A DNA stretch of 64,000 bases from Mangifera indica. Lineage: Eukaryota > Streptophyta > Magnoliopsida > Sapindales > Anacardiaceae. The stretch is taken from positions 4,960,001-5,024,000 of the forward strand of contig NC_058153.1 in NCBI RefSeq assembly GCF_011075055.1, in the 5' to 3' direction. This document shows, one piece after another, positions 25,785 to 38,137 of the stretch (positions are counted from its first letter, which is position 1; each line of letters begins with the position of its first letter). The notes below the pieces were generated by a model. That model saw only the letters and a program-made list of their open reading frames with translations, was not told where the DNA came from and ran no database searches. The position numbers and the translations under genes were made by a program.

Positions 25785-26690
25785 AATGTGCACGGTCCGT
25801 TTTGATGTGGTTTGAGAGTTTTTTCAAACCAAATTGAAAAAAACAATTTGAAAAATTTTTAAATCAAACCAAATCATTTTACATTTTAAACCAAACCAAA
25901 TTAAACTGAAAAATATGATTTGATCCAATTTAGATTATGGTTTGACCCATAGTTAATAATTGGTTATGATATACGATATGTATCATATCCTCTGATAATA
26001 TATAATACAAATAGAAAATAATGTGTATTATAGAGTGTATCAAATTAATATGATACAGTAAATGTATCATACGATATAATACGTATTACCAATACTAATT
26101 GATACACTTTTTTAGAGTAAATGATAGTGCTAAGGGTTTATATGAAAATTTTTAAAATGTCAAGGGTGTTTATGATATTTTTGAAAATGATGATATATTA
26201 ATTATAATATTTTATTATTTTAATTTTTAAAAGGCACATCATATGATATGATACACAATATAGTAAATTAGATTTTTAATATACGATACGATATTCAACT
26301 ATTATAGTTTAAATATTTTATAATTATTTATTTTTATATATATATATCATATACCAAAATTAATTGAATTATAATTTTTTAAAATATAAGATACATATAT
26401 AAAATTATATACAATATGTATGTAAAGAAAATAATAAAATAAATATGAAAAAATAAATTGTATACTAATTACTCATTGGAAAATTCTATCAAATATAGTT
26501 ATATATATTTAAAAAAAATACAGTTTACAGTTTGGTTCAGTTTGAAAATCATCAAAACCATAACTCGAATTGAAAAAAAAGTTTAAAAAGTTCCAACCAA
26601 AACCAAATAATTTTACAAATTAAACCAAACCAAATTATAATTTTTAAACGGTTCAGTTCGATTTTACAATTTAAACATAATTATGAAAAG
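25785..26690. repeat. Repeat with AAACCAAA-rich ends and an ATGATAC-rich core
   Basis: The left end (GTGCACGGTCCGTTTTGATG) and the right end (AACGGTTCAGTTCGATTTTA) are roughly inverted and rich in AAACCAAA/TTTGGTTT. This resembles plant non-autonomous hAT-like elements known to me by such termini. The core (25960-26300) is a separate repeat of ATATGATAC-type strings, shared with 43200-43740. A further TTTGGTTTGG-containing scrap lies near 53000. Confidence 0.4.
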
Positions 26691-29030
26691 TGTTTTATAT
26701 ATCATTCACAATACTGCATTTAACTACACAATTAAACATCCCTTCCGAAATAGAAGCTAACAACCATGACATGAGCATCCTATCATTTTTTTTTTTGAAA
26801 CTAAGTATTAATGTTTCTGTTTATTAGCTAAATCAACATTACAATCATTAATCGGACATATATGAAAGGTGAGGGGCAAAGATTAACTTTGTTAAGTGGT
26901 CTTCCATCATGTGAGTTCCACCAAGTAAAACACTTGCGCTCTCCAGTAGCAGCTTGGATTTATTGTCTAAATACTTATCATAAAAAATGAAGCTCCTGTC
27001 ATCAATAATTTTGCCATGACAGGTTCAGAAAGCGACAACATGGTGTTTCCAGAAAATTTTGTGAAGAGGAAAGATCACCCAGTTGATGGAAGTCATGATA
27101 GCTTTCATACCATGAAAAGACTAAAATATCAATTAGAAAAACTCAAAAAAAAAAAAAAAAGTTTCGACAAATCAAGAGAGTCCGAAAAAAACTCTAGAAA
27201 TTTCGAAAGAGAGAAAGAGAGAGCGAGGGAAACTAAAATAATACTTTGATTTTATTAGAAAATGAATCATAAAATTTTCAACTGAATTTATGCAAAAAAA
27301 AATATTGTCTAATGTGGCGATCCGCGGGATAATTAAGCCACAATCATTGATCTTTTCTCAAAGAAACACAAACCAACAAGCTTCAACTGTTGGATCTTTT
27401 TCATCAAAGAAAACAAACCATTTTTACTTGCATTAATTTTGTTAACTGAAATCGTAAGTCCTCCATTATTCTCCTCCTACACAATTTGTACTATAGCCTT
27501 AAATTGTAAACCATCACTCACAATTGAGAAACTTACATTCTTCATTCTCAGCAAAGATAAAGTCAAAAAGATGAAAAATGAGTGTAAATAATTTTTTTCG
27601 AGATTGACTGATTGCACTCTTCCATATAGTGCTTGGATAAAAAAGAGTGTACATACCCAATCCAAATCCCAATATAAGAACGCATTTATATATGTTGTGG
27701 GGTCAAATTCTTCAACTTCACGTAACCAATATCAAAAGTAATCAATTATACGATAAGTGGCCAGACACATTGCCTACGTACAATCTACCCTAAATGCATG
27801 TAGAAGAGACTTTCTATGCAAAGATAGCGAGAAGGTTGGAACTTGTAGTTTTGGCCATTTCCACCTTCTCGTGAACTGTTTAGACTCATCTTTTATGTTA
27901 ATCACGTATCTTTATGACACGGTAATAAATTTCTAACAAAGTAGGATAACGTGATTATTCATTTTCCGTAGTAAACAAAATTAGGTTAGAACTTTAAACC
28001 TGTATGCTAGGTTTGTTTCACTTAATTAGAGAATCACATGTCATCTTATCTTTTGTCCTATAAACTAGAGACATATATTTCAATTTAGACATTCATATTT
28101 TTGTTATGCTATTATCACACCAAAGTATCAATAACATAGTATTAGATGTAGATATCTAAGTGACAAGTCAAACCACTTTAAAAGCTTTGTTGCGTTCATT
28201 CCTATTGTTTGCACTGTTTTTCACCTACAATATTTTTCATTGGTGTACACATTTATAAAATAAATCAATGCATGTTAGATTGTTTTATACACGTTTATAA
28301 AATAATTTTATATCATTTAAAAATTAATAACCAAAATAATCATTAAAAATAGATTTTAATATATTAATTATTATTTTAAAAATTGGATCAGACCAGCTAG
28401 TTCAACCAATTGAATAAGAAATCAACTCTAAGTTTGATCCGATTAACATTAAAAAGTGATTTATTTATTGATTCGATTAAACTTGATCAAATTTGGTGAA
28501 CCGAATGAACTAATCAAAACCGACAGAATCATATTTGAGGTATTTTTAGGATATCTTTAGAAGATTTAATTATTTTTGAATAGTTTGATTATTTTAGATT
28601 AAACTAAATGAATTGTTAAAGATCTATAAAGAAGACATAAGCTCAAAAATAAAATTAAAAAAAGAAAAAAAGTATCTCATTATGTTTTTTTTTTTTATAT
28701 ATCATAAGATGAAGATTTTTTTCATTTAATTATTTTATTGAAATTAGGTGAATAATTATCATTTCTTAAAAATAATATATTCTAATTATTATATATCTGG
28801 ATATCTTGATTAATCTTTCTTGTAAATTTTTAAACAAAAATTATTAATTAATTTGATATTATTTAAAAAATTTATTATAATTTGATAATAAATTAAATTT
28901 ATCTATTTAAAACCAATTAAACTATCAATTGATTGCCGATACTATTTTAAAATTATTGATATCAAATGAACATATCAAGGTCAATGAGTAAAAAGGTTAT
29001 ATTCTAAATATTGAAAAGACTAGTTATCCA
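26691..29030. other. Intergenic; one unrecognised small open frame
   Basis: A 77-codon plus frame at 27016-27249 starts with ATG and is Lys/Glu/Arg-rich downstream. It includes an A-run that encodes KKKKK. I recognise no domain and see no splice-linked partner, so I do not call it a gene. A repeat occupies 28370-28960. Nothing else is identifiable. Confidence 0.4.
28370..28960. repeat. Dispersed repeat, relative of 2885-3690
   Basis: The order ATTTTAAAAATTGGATCAGA, AACCGAATGAACTAATCAAA, AACCGACAGAATC, then ATCAATTGATTGCCGATACT matches, in reverse complement, the repeat at 2885-3690. It is non-coding. Confidence 0.4.
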
Positions 29031-29816
29031 TTTCAAATAGGCCAAAACACTTATTTCCACTCAAGGTATAGTGAAATTTCAAACTTTTACTCTTCAATTT
29101 TTTAAAATCTAAGCACTCACCTACAACCAAATTTTTGTTAAAAATTTTAGTTGAGGTTAGGGGTAAAACTATCATATACCAAAAAATTGAAGTTTCATCA
29201 CATTTTCCTCCTCCACATTTAAAAACTTATATTTTCCCCTAACCCAAAGTTTGAAAAGTGACAAAACCCCCCTAGGGTTTGTTTCTCTTCCTCCAATGTC
29301 GATTTCTCCTTCCCCAGTCGTCAGTCATTCTCCTTTCCCCCCTTATCTCTCTTCTGATCTCTCTCCCTTGCCTCTTTGACCGTCTTTGGTCCAAGATGAA
29401 GATGAAATGGTCTTCGTTTGAGAGATGAAGATGATTTTGTCTTCTTCTCTGATCAAAGACCGTCGGGGAGGCAAGAGAGAGAAACCGGAGGAGAGATAAG
29501 GGGGAAAGGGAGGACGACCGATGGCCAGGGAAGGAGAAATCTGTGTTGAAGGAAGAGAAACAAACCCTAGGGGGTTTTTGTCACTTTTCAAACGTTGGGT
29601 TAAGGAAAATGTAAGTTTTTAAATATGGGAGATGAAAATATTATAAAAATTTAATTTTTTTGATAATTGGTAAATGATGATTTTACCTCTAATCTTAATT
29701 AAATTTTTAACGAAAATTTGATTATAGGTGAATACTTAGATTTTTGAAAATTAAAAGTGAAAATTTAAAATTTTACTATAGCTTGAGTGGGAATAAGTCT
29801 TTTGACCTTTCGAATA
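29031..29816. mobile_element. Non-autonomous Mutator-type element, copy 3
   Basis: The body is 29040-29807, from GGCCAAAACACTTATTTCCA to GGGAATAAGTCTTTTGACC. The flanks TTTCAAATA and TTTCGAATA are a 9-bp duplication with one mismatch. The central part holds TTCGTTTGAGAGATGAAG-like and CTCTCTTGCC-like strings inverted around 29400, giving a partial internal palindrome. Confidence 0.7.
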
Positions 29817-31254
29817 ATTCTAAGAAATATTAACCATACATATTTTCTCGAAAGACTAAACTCACCGCCACACCAGAAAAGGAAATAAAGGGAAATTGAA
29901 ATTTTTACCCTCATTTGGGCCCACGTATACATTTATACTACATTTTTTATACTCTAAATATTTTTACCATTTTATATGATAGGATGTCTAAATTGCCTTT
30001 ATCTTCAACCTTGAGAAACCAAAACAAAGTGTACAATATTTATTGCTTTTAATGCACTATAGAGAGAAAACATTTATAGATATTTAGTATCAGTATTTGA
30101 AACAAGATTTATATATATGTATTAGATAAGATCAAGTGAATTTAAAATTGTCGAGTTTAATTTTTTTAGATTAAATATACAAAAATTGTAAACTTAGTTG
30201 ATCTTATCTATCGAAATTTTGGTTGACGTCAATCTTGTATTAAAGCAGCACAAGAAAAGATAATTCAAGAAACCACCCATGAAGAGCATGCACTGAAGTA
30301 CTTGGTGTTGAATATGCAAAAAATACATCAATATATATATCCCAAGAATCAAAACAAAAATGAATTGGATATTCATGTGAGCTTGCAAGGAAAAATTTTA
30401 AAATTTTCAAAAACTTGCAAGGAATAACTTGACTTGTAGAGGAGAGATAATGCAATGATTTGTTTTCACGTGAAGTAAAATTTCATCTTTAGCATATAGA
30501 TATATTCATCTTTAGTACATCTATTTTAAACATACCATAAAAGAGAGATTTAAAGTTAGCACAAATTTGCACGAAAAAAATTTAGTAAGCAATCGACTGA
30601 CGAAACTTGTTGGATTTGCAGAAGCGAAATAATGGCAGGACAATAGATGAAGTTTTCTTATAAAACAGAAGCATAAATGTATTGTATCGTACCAAAATTA
30701 ATTCAATTTGAATTCTGCGTAAATCAATTCAATTTAATTCTATCGGAATTCTATTAAGTAAATCAAAATATTGTTAAATATTACAATTTTAACAATATTG
30801 TTAATTAGCCAATTGTTGCAATTTTAAAAATGAAAAAAAGTCAGGAAACTGATTTTGGCTGGAAAGGTAATTTTGGGAGGGGGGTTGATGGCACAAATTT
30901 GGGGGCTAGCATTATTGCCTGAAATTTGCTTAAAAGGGTTGGCATTGTAAATTGAAGGGGTTAGCAAGGTGTACTAAATGTAAGAAGGGGTTGGCGCCAA
31001 CCCCTTTATGTAAAAAATTAAGGGGTTGGCATTGCCAACCCTTTTAGTTAGCTTTTTGGCTTTGTTTCTTTAAATAAATTTTTTATTTTGACTTTATTTA
31101 ATTTTTATTTAAATAAATATATATATTTTGTTAGAAATATTTCTTGTTAAGATAAATATTATTTTGTTAAATAATAAATATTTTTTATTAGTTATTCAAC
31201 GTCTACTTAGCATATGAACTGTGATATATAAATAAATAAATATTTTTTTATGAC
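29817..31254. other. Intergenic flank of the Mutator-type transposase relic
   Basis: No gene was found. The frames at 30194-30455 are low-complexity overlaps. From about 30890 the sequence carries repeated GGGGTTGGC units, including two palindromes at 30985-31046. Similar GGGTTGGC strings reappear at 32660-32720 on the far side of the transposase relic, so these may be subterminal parts of the same element. Confidence 0.4.
30985..31046. repeat. Two palindromes built on GGGGTTGGC
   Basis: A perfect 22-bp palindrome, centred on TTGGCGCCAA, occupies 30985-31006. A second, slightly imperfect one (GGGTTGGCATTGCCAACCC) lies at 31023-31041. Both are surrounded by single GGGTTGGC copies. They resemble transposase-binding subterminal repeats, though that is inference. 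Confidence 0.75.
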
Positions 31255-31943
31255 AATACTCACGCAATGGACCGAAAGACTCTTTCGGAGATTTTTGTAA
31301 TGTATTTATTGCATATGTTTTGATATGTCATGCTTACGTGTAGGATATATCAATTTTGTACCTATCTGTTATGTCTGAAATAATTTCTTTCGATTGATAA
31401 ATACGATCAACCACAAACATTGACTTAAATATATTTCCCAACAATTCTGCACCAACTTATCTATGGTGCGACAATATTTGATCTTGCGGATAAGTGTGTG
31501 TCTCGTCCATACGTCGTAAGAACCAATAGTCTCTATCTTGCTCTCTTGTTGCTCGTGCCCACTATTTACATTGTGGGTGTACGCATATAAACCCATACCA
31601 TGTATTATCAAAGTGACCAACCTTCCATTGAATTTCTATCTCTAACGCATATGTTCGAAATAATGCTTTTAATTCTGCCTTCGAATTATAAAAACTCATC
31701 ACTTGCAAATGGTTAGCCCTTTGTGTTGCTTGATTACTAATATCTGCCTTTTCAACATCAACGACAGACTTAGGAACCCATTGAAATGGATTTGGATTAT
31801 GAATGTGAGTTGGATATGCTCCAATATTCATAAAGCCATGATGTCTCCTATTACATTTAGTCCTCTCATTACAAGCATCACTTTGACTTCTACTAACGTC
31901 TTGGCTCAAAATATCATACATGTCCTTAGCAAACTCTAAGAAT

Positions 31944-31974
<31 letters not shown>

Positions 31975-32422
31975 CATTATCTTCTACTTCGTAATCCTCA
32001 TCCATATCGTCGTCATTATCATTATCAAATCTTTGCGGATGTGCCCACTCATCTGTCGGATAATTTTCCCTTTCTTCCTCATGAATATCTTCGGCTTGTC
32101 GATTGTCTCTTCTACCAATTGGACTCTCGGTAACATAAAGTTTATGGTATCCTTGTGAACTTCTTGCTACAACCATAAAAAACTCCATATCATCATCGTC
32201 TACGATCTCCATTGGACCCACATCACCTGGGGTAAATACGTGTACATTTGATTGACTTCGATTTAGTCTTAGATGATAGCTTATTCTTGCAATGAATCCT
32301 TCAAAATCAATACTTGTGTCAATACACATCCCTCTCTCATTCCCACCAACATATTTTGTCATATTGTCATCACCTTTAATCCACTGGCCTTCGTAGCAAA
32401 TCTTAAATGCAGTTTTTTCCAT
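31255..32422 (-). pseudogene. Decayed MuDR-type (Mutator-like) transposase, N-terminal half
   Basis: The minus strand starts with ATG at 32422 and is open to a TAG codon at 31562-31564 (286 codons). Its start contains a GQWIKGDD...YVGGNERG stretch, as in the N-terminal domain of plant MULE transposases. A middle acidic run includes nine Asp codons from a CAT/GAT repeat (31944-31972). The zinc/DNA-binding-like region with CVHPQC follows. Beyond the stop the same frame goes on with family-like sequence (WARATRE, ETHTYPQD, YQSKEIISDI, then SPKESFGPLREYCHK near 31290). Three further stops interrupt it and it ends before the catalytic DDE region. The gene is therefore truncated and inactive. A GGGTTGGC-rich flank lies on both sides. 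Confidence 0.75.
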
Positions 32423-32539
32423 CTTGACTAGGAATAAACCTAAAAACGTAAAAACACCAATGTCTAGACAAAGTTTATATACTATGGATAGTAACCATCG
32501 ATGAACAGGAATTTTTAGAAAAGAGCAGTAACTTTCGAA

Positions 32540-33045
32540 AACTTTCCAAACTTAAATTTTTGTATTTTATAACCATCAATACATACAACATTAAATAATT
32601 AAAATAACATAAAATAAAAACATTAAACAACATGAAATTGAGTGGAATGGAAGGAGAAAAAACAAGCCAACCCCTACCGCCAATGGGTTGATGACGCTAA
32701 TCCGGGTTGGCAACGCCATTTTTGTTTGGAAATTTTTCAAAAACGAATTTTTGTATTTTATAACCATCAGTATAATATTAAACAACATTATAATAACTTT
32801 AAACAATAAAAATTGCACGAAATAACAATATTAAACAACATGAAATTGAGTGGAAGGAAGAAAGTGTGAAAAATATCAGTTCGAGTGTTAGTGAAGCCAA
32901 GCCCTTTGTTTGGAAATTTTTCAGACCACAATTTTTGTATTTTTTGACCATTAATACAACATTAAACAACGTTATAACAACTTTAAACAATGAAAACAAC
33001 ATAAAATAACAATATTAAATAATCTAACAACATGAAATCACAACA
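32540..33045. repeat. Three tandem units of about 205 bp
   Basis: Units share TTTTTGTATTTTATAACCAT, AACATTAAACAACATGAAAT and GAGTGGAA in order, starting near 32540, 32735 and 32915. The first is partial and the last loses its end. The copies produce two look-alike minus frames of about 70 codons, which are not genes. The array follows the transposase relic immediately and may belong to the same element. Confidence 0.7.
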
Positions 33046-33804
33046 AAATTAAATTTCACATGAAGTTATGAACATTAATCAACCATATATTATTTGGCTT
33101 TCAATTATTCATAAAGAAAATACATAACATATGAGGTTGAATCAAAACTGACCTGAATATGAATAATTTTGCTGTGAAATCTTTGCAACAAATGTTAATT
33201 CTCTAAATAAATCTACCAATTTTCATCTCTCCTCCCTTGTGTCTAATTTGAATCCTTTATAATGGTTTTCTCACATGGGTTTTATTGTTCAATCATATGT
33301 GTTCTCTGTTGAAGAAGTGTTTTTTTTCATGTTGCAGAGATTATTTTCTCATTGGAAGGTTGAAAAAAAAATTCTTTTCTCATTGGAAGGCTGAAGAAAA
33401 AGATTATCTCTTTCTGTATGTAGGAGTTATATCAATTGAGGTATTTTAAAAAAATAAAATATTATTATGATATTTTTTGTTTAAATTTTGGGATGAATAT
33501 TATATATATACACTAAAAAAAAAAAGAATAAAAATTTCAATTTCCCGGAAAGAAATGTCCTTTAGATGCCAATTAGGTACATTTGAGACGATTGCAGGCG
33601 TTTTAATTGGCTCCAATTTCAAAGTACAAAGTTAACAGTGCCTAATCAGCAGCCCCACCCCATCGTATTTGATTGATGAGATCGACTGAGATACATGCAT
33701 CTGTATAATCAAATCTAGACTCGGACAAACGACGACGACAACGGGGAGCCTTCACTGAATTACAGTACCACTATAGAACTATTACACGCAGCTAGATAAA
33801 ATAA

Positions 33805-34716
33805 CTAGAACAGCCAAAACTCTTCAGATGATTCATGAGAAGAAGATCCGAAACCCGATTCCATCTTAGCTTCAAAACAATCAATTCCGTCATCCCGATT
33901 CTCTACCATTTTCTCTTTTACTAGATATGCTTCACCTTCTATGCCTTTGGCCTCGATCTCACTGTTAATTCTTGCTCCTTCTATCACATCATCGAAATCG
34001 CTAAGCTTGTTGAAACTGGAAGCAAGAATTTCTGAGAGGTTTATACCCCACTCATCAAAATCTATCATGTGACCCGAGGAATGTTGCTCATTAGAGACGA
34101 ACGAAAATGAGCCATCATTAAATTCGGATTCTGCAGCCATGGATGGCGTCTCAACTGCAACACGATTTTCAGTTTTTTCATGTTGTTGTAAAGTGACAAA
34201 ATCACGGCTGCACCGCACTTCGTTGGGGACCTCGTTAACCGTTTCGATTTCAGATTTCTTCGCAATATTTGAATGATTTGGTTGTTTCGCATGTGCCCTT
34301 TTTGATAATTTGGTGTTCCAGTAATTCTTAATTTCATTGTCTGTTCGCCCTGGAAGTCTCCCTGCTATAAGAGCCCATCTGCATAGAAAAAGCAAGCAAG
34401 CCTATCAACTAATATCTGTGAAATCGATAAAGTGGAGAATAGTCAGAAATTACCTGTTTCCTAAGAGTCTGTGAAGTCTGAAAATAAGATCTTCTTCATC
34501 TTCACTTAGATTGCCTCTTTTGATATCAGGCCTCAAATAATTCAGCCACCGGAGCCTACAACTCTTCCCACATCTCTTAAGACCTGCCTCTTGTGGAATA
34601 TTTCTCCATTTTCCTTCACCATGCGCCTTGATGTACTCAGTGAGTATTTTGTCTTCAATAGCCGTCCAAGCTCCTCTATTCAGCCCATCTTTAGAGCAGC
34701 AAGGACTCCTTCCCAT
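33805..34716 (-). CDS. R2R3-MYB transcription factor, TT2-like, intron 1 missing
   Basis: Two exons, 34454-34716 (263 nt) and 33805-34378 (574 nt), join by GT-AG to give 278 residues. Exon 1 equals the usual first and second MYB exons fused (133+130 nt). The codon normally split by intron 1 (Gly in EAGLKRCG) is whole, so intron 1 is exactly absent. The protein begins [12 protein letters not shown]2 and R3 (about 13-115) are complete with the bHLH-contact motif DLxxRxxxLxxxxxxLxxxR. The tail is acidic and ends in EEFWLF. VRCSRDF near 145 may be a remnant of the TT2 motif. A TATA-like string lies about 100 bp upstream at 34816-34826. It is most likely a flavonoid or proanthocyanidin regulator; the role is inferred. 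A plausible miR858 site lies in the R3-coding part. Confidence 0.9.
34333..34353 (-). promoter_or_regulatory. Candidate miR858 target site
   Basis: The 21-nt stretch encoding PGRTDNE in the MYB gene at 33805-34716 matches the complement of miR858, as I remember it, except for two mismatches and one G:U pair. The three paralogues match less well. miR858 is known to target this part of flavonoid MYB mRNAs. Not verified against a database. Confidence 0.5.
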
Positions 34717-34815
34717 TTCAACCTCGATCTCACTTTCTATCTTCTTCTTCTGTCTAAAGAAACTTGCTTATCCTTTCCTCTATAAATGCCAAACAATATC
34801 CCTTTTAAATTATTA

Positions 34816-34826
34816 TTTTATATATA
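34816..34826 (-). promoter_or_regulatory. TATA-box candidate for the MYB gene at 33805-34716
   Basis: On the minus strand the string is TATATATAAAA, 100 bp upstream of the ATG. The spacing is plausible for a plant TATA box with a 5' leader of about 70 nt, but the local AT content is high. Confidence 0.35.
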
Positions 34827-36214
34827 TTTTTTATTCCTTCCTCCAACTAATCCTCAACCCCTCAAAACCCAACTCCTTCTACGTCTCTCTCGAAGACCAA
34901 AAAAACTGTAAATAATAAAACTAGCATGTTGGGATTTTCTTCTTAATAAACACTAAAATAAAATAATCCCAAACGTGATTCAACTGCATGTGCAGTCAGG
35001 ATAAAAAAAGAGCATATTTTCAGCAATTTACAGTAGACATTTTAAGCATGAGAACCAAACACGTCTTATGTTCTTTGGGCATAAGTGGTTGTAATTTAAT
35101 CAAGATAATAAGTCCTGGTTGATGATTTCATAAGCATATGTTGGATATGACTTATTTGAAATTTAAATTCGTCGTCTATTCTTTTGAACTAACTTTCCGA
35201 GTGGGTTCTGGAAACTAAGAAGGTTGGTTGTGTTGTGCGACTGTGCCCTCACACTCTCCATGGTTTGAAATGCACAGCCCACCTAATTAACTGTTCCTTT
35301 GTTTTACCATGCTCTCATCGTCACCATCAAAATCAATCAATTTTTTGGGTCATACAGACTCCCGTGTTGACTTTTCTAAGTTTAAAATTATTTATATACA
35401 AAAATTTCCCCGCTATATTAAAAGGAATAGAAACATAATATGATTTACCATTAATTATTAATGATGGTTAGGGATTAAAAAGTTTTATACCAAATAAAAA
35501 TAATATAAATATATATATATATAAATAAAAGTATAATAAATTATATCTTAATACAAATTAATTGAGTTTATGTCTTTGTAATTATAAATTTAATATATTT
35601 TTATATAGCATCAGAACTCAAAATCGGATACCAAGTGACAACGTCAAATAACAGACTTAACAATCTATAATGATTATACTTAAGAAAGTATATTGAAGAG
35701 TAAAAAGTCTCACCTCAAATAAAAACAAGATAAGTATAATTGGTTAGACCTTAATATAAATCAATTAATTTTGTTTAATACAAGTTTTGATCTTTATACT
35801 TATAAATATAATATATTTTTACAATCATATACTATTAACAATTTAATTTATGTTATGTTTCAGAGAAACCCTATTTTAACTTTAATTATTAAAACTTAAT
35901 ACCTAGCCTGAAATATAATTATTGTAACAAAAATCTATAACAAACTATAAACGGTATGGGAAGGGCTAGTGTAAATGTATCTTGAAAGAAGCTGTTAAAA
36001 TAGTTAAAAGCGAAACTCTGAAATTATTTGGTTCATTGGGTTTGAGACCCTTGTTAACATCAAAATAAGATAAAATTTTTGAATTATCTAATTTAAATAT
36101 TATAAAATCAATCGTTAAATCTAAAATTTTATTTACCTAATGTAATCTATAAAACCTTAATATAGACGAGCCAATTCGAATGAAATTTCTCATCATAAAA
36201 AAAGCTATAATATT

Positions 36215-36320
36215 ATTTTATATAATCATTTATATATATAAATTATTAACAATAAAATTACAAAAGCTTGTTAAGAATAATATTAATATTAAATAATTTT
36301 AAATTTAAAATAAAATAACA
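36215..36320. repeat. Palindromic AT-rich MITE copy, degenerate
   Basis: ATAATCATTTATATATATAA and AATAATTTTAAATTTAAAATAAAATAACAT-type strings mark one side of the family hairpin. The other arm is eroded. Confidence 0.35.
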
Positions 36321-38137
36321 TCTAATTTAGTAACCTCTCTTCACTGATGCTCTCAATACAAATAGCATAGCATCGCTGGAAATAGGGGTTGAAACAGTTG
36401 AAAAAAGTCACATGTAATAAATTCAAATGATCATTACCTATTTGAATTTTTTTAGCTTCTTTAAAGTTTATTATTTTATAATTTTTTAAGTTAAAAGATA
36501 TTATACTTTACTTAAAATTTTGTTATCCTTTTTTTAAGAGTTTATTGTGTATTATTTTTCTAATGGAATTTTGGAAATAAATTATTCTATGAATTTTAGA
36601 ATTTGAAACTTTTTTTAATAAGTTTTTTTCTAGCAAATTACTGATTACTCTCGTATTAAGCAAAATGGAGAAGACTGGCACGAGTTAGTAGTACAAAATG
36701 GACAACTTACTGTATTTTTATTTATTTTATTAAATATTTAAAAATCATATATTTCCAAAACAATTTTTTATCAAATATTCACTACATGCATAATCACACG
36801 ACCCGCCAATCTTCGTGCACAGCAAAGGGTTACCCTAGCAGAACCCACATACACAATCCAGTTGCGGCCTTTATTTTGACATGTCCAGCCCATACATTGA
36901 GCATGAGAGGCAGCCCACATAGTGGAGACAAAGCCATGTTAGAGTAGATGCTTTAAAACTAAATTAATTGAGGCTATTTATCATTGATAAAATGATAATA
37001 ATTCATTTGTTAGTCATATGTATAAATGTCTATATGTTTGATGAATATTTTTATAGTGGTAGAACCGTGATAAGAAAATCAATGTGTAGTTTGACCAAGA
37101 CAACTTTATAAACAAGTATGGTGGTCAATCTAAAAACTTTTGTTGCCTCAATATTAATCTAAATAAGGACACAAATAGTACAATAAACGTGACACACATA
37201 GGCAAGCTTTAGGACATTTTAGTCTTTTTTCTTAATTTAAATATAGTTCATTAATGTTCTTTAGAGTGATATACACTCATGTATAAGGGTATACACGATC
37301 ATATATCATTAGCAAATTTGAATTCATCAAATAAGATAAAAATCACGATAAAATCAAGAGTTATCTTAATTGTGTGACGCAATACACACCTGTGTAGTGT
37401 GTCCATCAAACAAAAATATAAGTGTGTTCAACCTAATTTCACTCATTTTTCCATACCTCGCCTGCAAATGAGAGAGTAGTAAGAGGAGAGCTTTTCAATC
37501 ACAGAAAAAGAGTTATCGGACACTAAAAATTGCTATAACCACTCGAAGAATTGCTTATAATTTGTTATCACCAAAGATGGCCCATGCTATCCGAATTGAC
37601 ACATGTTTAATATGAACTACAGTATTTGCACATAGCTTAATGAGTTACTTTTTCCTTTAATCATTTCCTGAATTTAATCAAAGTGATCTCACATCATAAA
37701 CTTTTGCCTTCTTTTTCTTTCTATCAAGTCTGTGGTTGTCTTATTTTTACCTGTTGGTGTCCGTGCCCCTGTTCCACATGTATGGATCATCAATAATATC
37801 ATCAAGGTTATAATATTTAAACAGATTGAACTCATTTGAGCTTGAATTCATTTGTAAAATATTTTGATAAATGAAATTATGAAAAAAATAATAATTGATT
37901 AACAAAACTAAATTGAAAACTATATTATAAACATAGAGAAATATTACTTGCGAATTCAGAGAGTTTGAGACTAAGAGATTGATGAGAGAATATGAGATTA
38001 AAAATAATAAAAGATTGAGAGATTTAGAGTGTATATATGAATTATGGGAGGGGGAGGTATTTATACAGGGAAATTTTTAAGAAAAAAAAAATAATAATAA
38101 ATTCAAATGTTTTTTTGGCCTGGCTAATGGATATTGC

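Noticed and set aside
27016..27249. Lys/Glu-rich 77-codon frame starting with ATG
   Set aside because: It is low complexity with an A-run, no known domain and no splice-linked partner exons. It is mentioned only in the intergenic note.
32591..33002. Two similar minus frames of about 70 codons
   Set aside because: They arise from the tandem 205-bp units and have no protein-like composition.
32540..33045. CRISPR-like array
   Set aside because: The units are long (about 205 bp), divergent and without short constant repeats and spacers, and the genome is plant nuclear.
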